DNA of 17,301 bases from Euryarchaeota archaeon UBA136 (GTDB taxonomy: Archaea; Thermoplasmatota; Poseidoniia; MGIII; CG-Epi1). Where the stretch lies: positions 1 to 17,301 of the forward strand of contig DAXQ01000057.1 in the NCBI GenBank assembly GCA_002506485.1. The letters are read 5' to 3'. Below the pieces are notes generated by a model. The model was not told the DNA's origin. It saw only the letters and a list, made by a program, of their open reading frames with translations, and searched no databases. The first letter of the stretch is position 1; every line of letters begins with the position of its first letter. A program made the translations under genes and the position numbers. Positions 6,912 to 13,873 of this stretch are shown in pieces.

Positions 6912-9248
6912 GTGAAGCTCTGGCTATATGTAGGTCGTAGATTAGCACTGACTATACCAGTCTTGCTGGGTGTCACGCTGATTACATTCTCTCTGTCGCT
7001 GGGGATGGGAGATCCTGCAGCTCCTTACATGACGGAGAAAACCACTCCTGAGCAACGGGACAAGATAATTGAACAACATAATCTGGATGCCCCGCTTCCA
7101 GAAAGATACATTACTTATCTCAGTAATGTTCTACATGGAGAATGGGGCTTTTCGAAAACAATCAATAAACCTGTCTCGGAAGCTGTAAAAATCAAATTTC
7201 CAGCTACATTGGAATTATCGATTCTGGCGTTTATAATTGCGGTAACTACTGCCATTCCTTTGGGCATTTTTGCCTCAATCAGGCACAATAGGTGGGAGGA
7301 TCATGGGGTTCGATTGTTTGCATTAATAGGTTCAGCAGTACCTATTTTCTGGTTCGCCTTGATCCTGAAGTATTGGTTCGCCTTCAAGTACGGCGATATA
7401 ACCAACCTTCCTCTGGGATACAGATTTGATGCTTTTTTGTGGGAACTCGACGATCCCATAGAAAGACCGACAGGTCTTCTACTGGTTGATTCTATACTTG
7501 CAGGTTCCTGGGTTCATTTCAAAGACGCTTTCATGCACATGATACTGCCAGCGGCTACTCTTGGTTATGCATCGATGGCCACCACTATTCGTCTGATGCG
7601 TGGAAACATGCTTGATGTTCTGGGACAGGATTATGTAAGGACGGCAAAGGCAAAGGGTTTGTCGTCAACAAAAGTTATAGGTCATGCTTCCAAGAATGCA
7701 ATGATACCTACAGTCACATTATTGGGAATGGGCTTTGCGGGTCTTCTCAGTGGTTCCGTATTGACAGAGACCATATTTCAGTGGCCGGGTCTGGGTCTGT
7801 GGACCATCCAGGCCATGCGAAATCTGGATGTTTCTGCAATTCTGGGTCTGGTCATATTCTCGGCAGTCCTGACCATACTTGCTAATTTATTGGTAGATAT
7901 CGCCTATGCCTATCTTGATCCCCGTGTAGACTTAGGAAGTCAAATCAGTATCGTTGAAATTGTGATTGTCTTTTTGTCATTCATACTGTTGGGTGCTGCC
8001 TATTCCGACTTAAGTTTGGGTCTGACGGTGTTGTCTGTAATCGGGTTTTTGGCCGTGGCAGGCATTGCTTTCGCAACTGCATATTTCCTTTCGACAGTTA
8101 GGGAAATTTCAGATTTGTGGGCACCTGCCATGTTGTTTGGAACGGCAATAGTCGTAATGAGCATTTTCAAGAACCCTGAAAGCAATTCGGAAATTGCAAA
8201 TTATTTTCGGTTCATTCCCGACTTTTCACAGCTGGTATTGATCATGCTAGCTATTTGGATTTTATCTATAGCTATGAACTGGTCAGAGTTTGTATCCAGC
8301 CTCGGACCAAGGAAGGAAGAATGGAAGCGTATGTCCTACCAGTTCGTCTGCAATCCTCTGGCAGTTTTTGGTTTGGTGATAGTAACTCTACTTCTTTTGA
8401 TGGCCTTGTTTGCTCCTGTTCTGGCACCACCCACAGAAGCACAACTTGAAAGAGACCCTATGCGAATGGAAGAAAATTTCCATTTCAATCACGATCTCCA
8501 GCCACCTTGTATCGAATGGTTGTCCTTACATCCTCTTGAGGGTTGTACAGGAGAACGTGGTGAGGAAAATGGATTTATCCTTGGAAGTACAAACAAAGGA
8601 TATGATATCTATTATGGAATAGTCTGGGGAAGTCGGACATCCCTTGATGTAGCTGTAAAGGTTGTCTTCACAGGCACATTCATTGCAGTGGTTATTGGCG
8701 TCATCTCGGGGTATTATGGTGGCCGTGTTGACGAGGTAGTGATGCGTATCACTGACGTCTTTTTGGCCATACCTGGACTGGTTCTAGCCTTGGCGATAAT
8801 TGCTGTTACCAATGATCCCTCAATTGAGAATTTGATGTACGCCCTGATTATAGTGTGGTGGCCTGGTTTTACCCGGATTATTAGGGCCGAGGCCTTGAGA
8901 ATCAGAAAATTACCCTATGTTGAGGCTGCACGAGCGGCTGGAGCCTCGGATTTCAGGTTGATTTTTGTCCACGTTCTTCCAAACTGCATTACCTCGATTA
9001 TTGTCATTGCGACAATGGACATGGGAGGCATTGTCCTTTCGTTGGCAGGTCTGGGTTTCCTTGGTTTTGGTGGCGGTCCAGATTTGGCTGAATGGGGTAA
9101 ATTGGTGTCATTTGGTCAAGAACATTTACTCGCTGGCGAAACTTGGGCATTCTTCTATCCTGGACTTGTTATTGCTCTCTGGGCTCTTGGCTTCTACCTA
9201 CTGGGTGACGGCTTACGTGATATCCTCGATCCGAGGCAGAGGGACTGA
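6912..9248 (+). CDS. Fused DppB-DppC peptide ABC transporter permease
   Basis: 778 residues, start GTG 6912. The first half (about 1-340) is a DppB/OppB-type permease: N-terminal LWLYVGRRLALTIPVLLGV helix, the GEWGFS segment, and the EAA loop DYVRTAKAKGL...NAMIP (240-266). The second half (about 470-778) is a DppC/OppC-type permease with EAA loop PYVEAARAAGASDFRLIFVH (668-687) and the LSFLGFG-like segment SLAGLGFLGFGGG. Between them (about 344-455) lie four extra hydrophobic segments (near 344-362, 367-392, 402-418 and 437-455). An even number of crossings keeps both halves in the normal cytoplasm-in orientation. DppB and DppC are normally separate proteins; here one chain forms the whole channel. 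The DppC half has a sizeable extracytoplasmic insert with three cysteines (about 505-560). The stop overlaps the next ATG (TGATG at 9246-9250). It imports peptides or related compounds with the two ATPases downstream. Confidence 0.95.
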   Translation: MKLWLYVGRRLALTIPVLLGVTLITFSLSLGMGDPAAPYMTEKTTPEQRDKIIEQHNLDAPLPERYITYLSNVLHGEWGFSKTINKPVSEAVKIKFPATLELSILAFIIAVTTAIPLGIFASIRHNRWEDHGVRLFALIGSAVPIFWFALILKYWFAFKYGDITNLPLGYRFDAFLWELDDPIERPTGLLLVDSILAGSWVHFKDAFMHMILPAATLGYASMATTIRLMRGNMLDVLGQDYVRTAKAKGLSSTKVIGHASKNAMIPTVTLLGMGFAGLLSGSVLTETIFQWPGLGLWTIQAMRNLDVSAILGLVIFSAVLTILANLLVDIAYAYLDPRVDLGSQISIVEIVIVFLSFILLGAAYSDLSLGLTVLSVIGFLAVAGIAFATAYFLSTVREISDLWAPAMLFGTAIVVMSIFKNPESNSEIANYFRFIPDFSQLVLIMLAIWILSIAMNWSEFVSSLGPRKEEWKRMSYQFVCNPLAVFGLVIVTLLLLMALFAPVLAPPTEAQLERDPMRMEENFHFNHDLQPPCIEWLSLHPLEGCTGERGEENGFILGSTNKGYDIYYGIVWGSRTSLDVAVKVVFTGTFIAVVIGVISGYYGGRVDEVVMRITDVFLAIPGLVLALAIIAVTNDPSIENLMYALIIVWWPGFTRIIRAEALRIRKLPYVEAARAAGASDFRLIFVHVLPNCITSIIVIATMDMGGIVLSLAGLGFLGFGGGPDLAEWGKLVSFGQEHLLAGETWAFFYPGLVIALWALGFYLLGDGLRDILDPRQRD

Positions 9249-10402
9249 TGTTGGAAATCAAGAATCTTAAAACCCGTTTCAATACCTATGATGGTGTTGT
9301 CAAAGCTCTTGAAGGAGTAAATCTCGATGTCAAGGAAGGAGAAATCTTTGGTATTGTGGGAGAGACAGGGTGTGGTAAGTCCGTCACTAGTTATTCGCTA
9401 ATGCAACTCCTTCCCAGAACTGCTGAAGTCGTTAGCGGTAATATGTCTCTTGATGGAGAGGATATTACATATGCCAGTGAAAGCCGCATGCGTGAGATAA
9501 GAGGCGGCGAGATAGGAATGATTTTCCAGGATCCACTTTCAGCTTTGAATCCAGTTATGAAGGTGAAGGATCAGATATCAGAGGTCATCCGTCTACACCA
9601 GAAAGAAGAACTTGAGAATAGAACAGAAAAGGTTGATTCAGGAAACGAAAGAAATCCATACATCCTATGGTCTTTGATTTTTGTATCCATAGTATCATTA
9701 TTCTATTTCCTGAAGTTAGAGGATTCCTTCACAGATACACTTGCCAAGCTACTCTTCTGGAGTTCACTTGTGGGCTATGTCTTCCTGCCCGAGATGGAAT
9801 CCAATTCTTATCGCGCACGTACTGCAGTCGCAGAGACGGAAATGGTAGTTGAGTCCCTAAGACAGGTTCGACTTCCCAATCCCTCACAGGTTGCAAATTC
9901 CTATCCACATGAACTCAGTGGAGGTATGCAACAGAGAGTCATGATTGCCATGGCCCTTGCCGGTCGTCCCCGTCTGCTTATTGCTGATGAACCAACCACA
10001 GCATTGGACGTCACGATACAGAGCCAGATTCTGGATCTTCTCAAGAAATTGCAGAAGGAGACAGGTATGACCATAGTGATGATTACTCATGATCTCGGAG
10101 TTGTGGCCGAGATGTGTGATCGAGTTACGGTCATGTATGCTGGAACGGTAGTCGAGACAGGCAATGCATCCGAGATATTCTCTGATCCTAAACATCCTTA
10201 CACACAGGGCTTGCTATCAGCATTGCCTGGAGAAAGTAAGGAATTATCATCAATAGGTGGCAGTGTTCCGGATCTTCTTGATCCTCCCAGTGGTTGCAGA
10301 TTCAACCCTAGATGTTCTATTGCAAAGGCACACTGTTCTGTGGATGTACCCTTGTTGAAAGGAGAGGATTACAAGGTTGCTTGTCATGAGGTGAAATTGT
10401 GA
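9248..10402 (+). CDS. DppD/OppD-type ABC transporter ATPase with inserted transmembrane hairpin
   Basis: 384 residues, about 55 longer than typical DppD. All nucleotide-binding elements are present: Walker A GETGCGKS (38-45), Q-loop Gln94, signature LSGGMQQ (223-229), Walker B LLIADEP (243-249) and H-loop His281. The oligopeptide-transporter C-terminal extension has the expected cysteines (Cys350, 356, 363, 379). In some DppD homologues this motif is reported to bind a 4Fe-4S cluster. Between RLHQ (about 118) and RTAVAETEM (about 191) there is an extra segment with charged flanks and two strongly hydrophobic stretches (about 138-155 and 165-181). It lies inside the helical subdomain, ahead of the signature motif, and looks like a membrane hairpin. 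That is unusual for a soluble ATPase subunit. The gene is translationally coupled on both sides (TGATG upstream, GTGA downstream) and pairs with the DppF-type ATPase. Confidence 0.93.
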   Translation: MLEIKNLKTRFNTYDGVVKALEGVNLDVKEGEIFGIVGETGCGKSVTSYSLMQLLPRTAEVVSGNMSLDGEDITYASESRMREIRGGEIGMIFQDPLSALNPVMKVKDQISEVIRLHQKEELENRTEKVDSGNERNPYILWSLIFVSIVSLFYFLKLEDSFTDTLAKLLFWSSLVGYVFLPEMESNSYRARTAVAETEMVVESLRQVRLPNPSQVANSYPHELSGGMQQRVMIAMALAGRPRLLIADEPTTALDVTIQSQILDLLKKLQKETGMTIVMITHDLGVVAEMCDRVTVMYAGTVVETGNASEIFSDPKHPYTQGLLSALPGESKELSSIGGSVPDLLDPPSGCRFNPRCSIAKAHCSVDVPLLKGEDYKVACHEVKL

Positions 10403-11379
10403 GCTTTATGGTCAAGACCAAGTTACTTGCTACACATTTTCCTATTCAGGATTTCTTCGGTAGAGAACTAGGTTTGGTGAAGGCGGTTGATGGCGTTAAT
10501 ATCACTATAACAGAAGGTAGTACCTTTGGAATTGTTGGAGAGAGTGGCTGTGGAAAGACAACTCTGGCCAGGACCATCCTGGGTCTTGAGAAAAGCACAT
10601 CTGGAAGTACAATTCTTGGTTCTGAAATGTCTGAAGGTACAGAGGAGACTAATATTGAGGAGCTAGATAGAGCTGGATTGAGAGAACTGCGCCGCATGAT
10701 AGGGGTAGTCTTCCAGGATCCGATGGGCGCTCTGAATCCCCGCATGCTGGTCAAAGATCTGATTTGTGAACCTATGGTCATTCATAATCAGAAAGAAGGC
10801 ATGCGTGAAAGAGCAAAGGAATTGTTGAAAATGGTGGGACTCAATCCGGATCATCTTTACAGGTATCCTCATCAATTCTCGGGTGGCCAGAGGCAGCGTA
10901 TAGTCATTGCACGTGCTCTTGCCCTAGAACCAAAGATGCTTATTCTGGACGAGCCGACCTCGGCCTTGGATGTTTCAGTGCAATCCCAGATCCTTAATCT
11001 TTTGAAGGATCTGCAAAAGAAGATGGGATTGACCTATGTCTTCATCTCACATGACCTTTCGGTTATACGCCATATGTGTGATCGCGTAGCAGTCATGTAT
11101 CTGGGCAAGATAGTTGAGGAGTCTGAGGCCGAGACACTGTTTAGCAATCCACTTCATCCTTACACCCAGGCTTTGGTATCGGCTATACCTTCGCTGGACC
11201 CGAAAATGAGACGGGAGAGGATTGTTCTGGAGGGAGACGTCCCGTCACCAGCCGATCCTCCAAGTGGGTGTCACTTTCATCCTCGCTGCCCAATTGCTGA
11301 GGCCAATTGTTCCCAGGTCTATCCTGACCTTCGTGAAATAAAGAAAGGATGTCATACTGCCTGTCACTTGGTCAAGTAG
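10399..11379 (+). CDS. DppF/OppF-type ABC transporter ATPase
   Basis: 326 residues from GTG 10399, which overlaps the preceding stop as GTGA and has a GAGGTGA Shine-Dalgarno-like stretch at 10389-10395. ATG 10408 is an alternative start. Standard elements are Walker A GESGCGKT (47-54 region), Q-loop Gln106, signature FSGGQRQR (160-167), Walker B MLILDEP (180-186) and H-loop His218. The C-terminal oligopeptide extension DPPSGCHFHPRCPIAEANC carries the conserved cysteines (Cys291, 297, 304 and 318/322). Length is normal for the family, and the hydrophobic insertion of its partner is absent. It should form the heterodimeric ATP-hydrolysing unit with the preceding protein and drive import through the fused permease. 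A methyltransferase remnant follows 8 bases after its stop. Confidence 0.96.
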   Translation: MSFMVKTKLLATHFPIQDFFGRELGLVKAVDGVNITITEGSTFGIVGESGCGKTTLARTILGLEKSTSGSTILGSEMSEGTEETNIEELDRAGLRELRRMIGVVFQDPMGALNPRMLVKDLICEPMVIHNQKEGMRERAKELLKMVGLNPDHLYRYPHQFSGGQRQRIVIARALALEPKMLILDEPTSALDVSVQSQILNLLKDLQKKMGLTYVFISHDLSVIRHMCDRVAVMYLGKIVEESEAETLFSNPLHPYTQALVSAIPSLDPKMRRERIVLEGDVPSPADPPSGCHFHPRCPIAEANCSQVYPDLREIKKGCHTACHLVK

Positions 11380-11387
11380 GGGTAATT

Positions 11388-12016
11388 TTGGATAAAGAGG
11401 CGAAGTTTTTCGAAGACAATCGGAAGTCTTGGGATTCCATAGCCCATATGCATGCTCAAGGAAGTGGGGATTGGTTCTACCTGATTGAGCAATTTCTGGA
11501 TGGTGAATGCCAACTTGGGCTATGGGAACCGAAGGAATTGGGAACTGTCGATGGTAAGTCCCTGCTCCATCTCCAGTGCCACATTGGTACAGATACTCTA
11601 TCATGGGCTCGTCGTTAGGCATACAAGCAGCAGCAGGAAGGATTCCGTTATGGTCGTAGCGTCAGCATGCCTTTGGGGTTTGTCAGCGGCGACACAGGTG
11701 TAGCATGGCTCCAATCTAATAAAGTTTTTAAACATATATGTTTAAAAAGTAGTCAATTATACCTCCAAAGTATATATGTATCGGAATACCCGGATAACCC
11801 CCTGGTTCTCCGTCCTGCACCGCGTCTCATACCTCAAAGATGCCAAGGCAGGGGACATCGGAGGTCAACTTGGCATATTCCCAGTAGATCAGCTCGCGAA
11901 TGGTCTTGTCATGGGAGGGCGTATTCGAATCTCTACGGCCCAATTGTTGGAAATTCAAGAAAGGACACGTGGCATTTCCAATGTCCTACACTCTTAAGGC
12001 CACCAGAATTGAATAA
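11388..12016 (+). pseudogene. Decayed class I SAM-dependent methyltransferase gene
   Basis: The start is likely TTG 11388, with GGGG at 11379-11382 as ribosome binding site; an upstream ATG at 11349 lies inside the DppF-type gene. The N-terminal part reads well to TAG 11616-11618. It contains an FFEDNRKSWDSIA opening and HLQCHIGTDTLSWARR, the SAM-binding motif I of a known family of about 270 residues. After the stop, fragments in other frames resemble the following parts: SVMVVASACLWGLSAATQV (to TAG 11701-11703, helix plus strand after motif I), SYLKDAKAG...VDQLANGLVMGGRIRI (in the frame open from 11776), and FKKGHVAFPMSYTLKATRIE ending at TAA 12014-12016, a typical last strand. About 60 codons are missing and at least three frame changes are needed. 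The N-terminal match is strong; the downstream fragments are matched from memory and less certain. Confidence 0.65.
11725..11748. repeat. 24-bp perfect AT-rich palindrome
   Basis: The two 12-base arms TTTTTAAACATA and TATGTTTAAAAA are exact reverse complements with no spacer. The element lies inside the decayed methyltransferase region, between two of its fragments. No copy was noticed elsewhere in the window. It may be a dimer-binding operator, a cruciform site or a bidirectional TATA element; the sequence alone does not decide. Apart from this and the gene fragments, nothing else is recognisable between 11619 and 12050. Confidence 0.8.
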
Positions 12017-12052
12017 ACAAATGATAAATCTGGGCTTCTCAGTGTCCGGGAA

Positions 12053-12057
12053 AGGAG
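12053..12057 (+). promoter_or_regulatory. Shine-Dalgarno for the ABC exporter
   Basis: AGGAG (part of AAAGGAG) lies 7 bases before GTG 12065. It is one of the few clear Shine-Dalgarno sequences in the window and supports this start. It implies a leadered transcript, unlike the leaderless-looking genes around it. Confidence 0.6.
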
Positions 12058-12064
12058 ATTAAAA

Positions 12065-13828
12065 GTGGAACAAGCACCCATTTCAAGATTGATCTCCCAC
12101 ATGAAGGCGCATCGTTCCACCATGTGGTTAGCAACTTTATTCTCAATTCTGAATAAAATATTTGATTTGGCACCTCCTTTACTGATTGGAGCCGCAGTTG
12201 ATGTTGTTGTTATGCGGGAGAAATCTGTGTTGTCCACTTATGGGTATACAGATCCTAAGGAACAACTCATAATTCTATCAATATTAACGGTAATAATCTG
12301 GGTTTTAGAATCACTCTTTGAGTATTTTTACGGTGTTTTGTGGAGAAATCTAGCTCAATCTGTCCAGCACGACTTCAGACTGGATGCCTATTCTCATATC
12401 CAGGAGTTGGAAATGGCATGGTTCAGTGACCAGTCCAAGGGCGAGCTGATGTCAATACTGAACGATGATATCAATCAACTGGAACGTTTTTTGGATAAAG
12501 GAGCCAATGAACTATTACAGGTTGGCACCACAGTTATAGTAATCAGTGCAATTTTCTTTTACATTTCTCCAACTATAGCTATCTATTCGGTTATTCCAAT
12601 TCCAGTTATTATTTGGGGTTCATTCAGGTTCCAATCACGTATAGGTCCTCGATATGCAGAGGTTCGAAAGGAAGTGGGACTTCTGAATTCACTTCTTTCT
12701 AACAATCTGAGTGGTATTAGTACAATCAAAAGTTTTACCAGTGAAGAACTCGAGGTTGAGCGTGTCAGAGCAGCTTCTCAGGCATATCGCGAAGCTAATC
12801 GCAGTGCTATCAGACTGAGTGCAGCCTTTGTTCCGTTGATCAGGATGGCAATTCTGGTTGGTTTCACTGCAACCTTGCTACATGGTGGTTTTGTGACTCT
12901 TGATGGAGGCATGGCAATAGCCTCATACAGTGTTATGATCTTCATGATGCAGAGATTACTCTGGCCTCTAACAAGACTCGGTGAGACCTTTGATCTCTAT
13001 CAGAGAGCGATGATATCCACTGTCAGAGTCCTTGGTCTTCTTGAGACTGAGATAAAGGTTGTTGAAGGTGAGAAGGAACTGGATATAACAAAAGTAAAGG
13101 GTGGGATCAACTTTCAGGATGTTGATTTTGCCTATCCTGAACGCGAACAGGTGATCTCTGGTTTTAGCTTGGAGATCAAACCAGGTACTACACAGGCCAT
13201 CGTTGGGCTCACTGGGAGCGGTAAGACCACAGTCATTCGGTTGTTGTTGAGATTTTATGATCCATCTTCCGGGAATATTCTTCTGGACGGGAATGATATC
13301 AAGGATTTGAGGGTAAAGAGCCTTCGTTCTGCGATCTCTTTGGTCACCCAGACGATAACTCTGTTTCCTGGAACAGTGATGCAGAATATTGCATATGGAA
13401 AAAAAGGTGCTACTGATGAAGTGATAGTAAAGGCAGCCAAGGTTGCTGAGGCCCACGATTTTGTTACGGGTCTGCCAGATGGTTATGACACTCAGATAGG
13501 AGAAGGCGGACACAAGTTATCAGGTGGACAACGGCAGAGGTTATCCATTGCTAGAGCTGTATTGAAGGATGCACCGATATTGGTGCTGGATGAGGCTACT
13601 TCTTCGGTTGACAATGAGACTGAGGAGGCATTACAAAAATCCTTGGCGGTGATATCCAAGGATCGGACAACGATCATGATAGCTCATCGTTTATCGACGA
13701 TAAGGCACAGTGATTCAATAATGGTCCTGGATGAGGGAAAGGTCATAGAATCTGGAAGTCATGACGAGTTATTGGAGAATAATTCGCAGTACGCACGGCT
13801 ATGGAATGTCCAGACTGGAAAGCGATAG
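12065..13828 (+). CDS. ABC exporter, fused membrane and ATPase domains (MdlB/MsbA-like)
   Basis: 587 residues, start GTG 12065 with a good Shine-Dalgarno. The N-terminal exporter membrane domain has about six helices (near 20-44, 66-92, 150-168, 170-187, 252-275 and 282-300). The ATPase domain (about 345-587) carries Walker A GLTGSGKT (381-388), Q-loop Gln429, signature LSGGQ (485-489), Walker B ILVLDEA (505-511, Glu510 catalytic) and H-loop His541 (AHRLST). This is the standard half-transporter layout, working as a homodimer or with a partner half. No partner half is seen here, so a homodimer is the simplest reading. Members export lipids, drugs or peptides; nothing in the sequence fixes the substrate. 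All key residues are present. It is followed 45 bases later by a giant secreted protein, which raises but does not establish an export or surface role. Confidence 0.95.
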   Translation: MEQAPISRLISHMKAHRSTMWLATLFSILNKIFDLAPPLLIGAAVDVVVMREKSVLSTYGYTDPKEQLIILSILTVIIWVLESLFEYFYGVLWRNLAQSVQHDFRLDAYSHIQELEMAWFSDQSKGELMSILNDDINQLERFLDKGANELLQVGTTVIVISAIFFYISPTIAIYSVIPIPVIIWGSFRFQSRIGPRYAEVRKEVGLLNSLLSNNLSGISTIKSFTSEELEVERVRAASQAYREANRSAIRLSAAFVPLIRMAILVGFTATLLHGGFVTLDGGMAIASYSVMIFMMQRLLWPLTRLGETFDLYQRAMISTVRVLGLLETEIKVVEGEKELDITKVKGGINFQDVDFAYPEREQVISGFSLEIKPGTTQAIVGLTGSGKTTVIRLLLRFYDPSSGNILLDGNDIKDLRVKSLRSAISLVTQTITLFPGTVMQNIAYGKKGATDEVIVKAAKVAEAHDFVTGLPDGYDTQIGEGGHKLSGGQRQRLSIARAVLKDAPILVLDEATSSVDNETEEALQKSLAVISKDRTTIMIAHRLSTIRHSDSIMVLDEGKVIESGSHDELLENNSQYARLWNVQTGKR

Positions 13829-13844
13829 TTCCCACCATCAACCA

Positions 13845-13850
13845 TTTTAA
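13845..13850 (+). promoter_or_regulatory. TATA-like box for the giant propeller/FnIII gene
   Basis: TTTTAA is centred about 26.5 bases before ATG 13874, matching the leaderless spacing seen at 930, 3466 and 6912. A GGGGG run (13866-13870) just before the start is too close to be a normal Shine-Dalgarno. Confidence 0.4.
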
Positions 13851-13873
13851 CACATTATTCGTTGCGGGGGATT

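Noticed and set aside
11776..11997. 73-codon open frame that looks like a small hypothetical gene behind the palindrome
   Set aside because: Its central part resembles a methyltransferase segment, and the family's C-terminal strand follows in the next frame, so it is better explained as part of the decayed methyltransferase.
11667..12062. 131-codon plus-strand open frame
   Set aside because: Same frame as the methyltransferase N-terminus but with a composition unlike a protein (many Arg, Ser, Pro, His); it lacks a domain pattern and crosses the frames of better matches.
12968..13513. 181-codon minus-strand open frame
   Set aside because: Lies wholly antisense to the ABC exporter, whose motifs are unambiguous; no recognisable domain.
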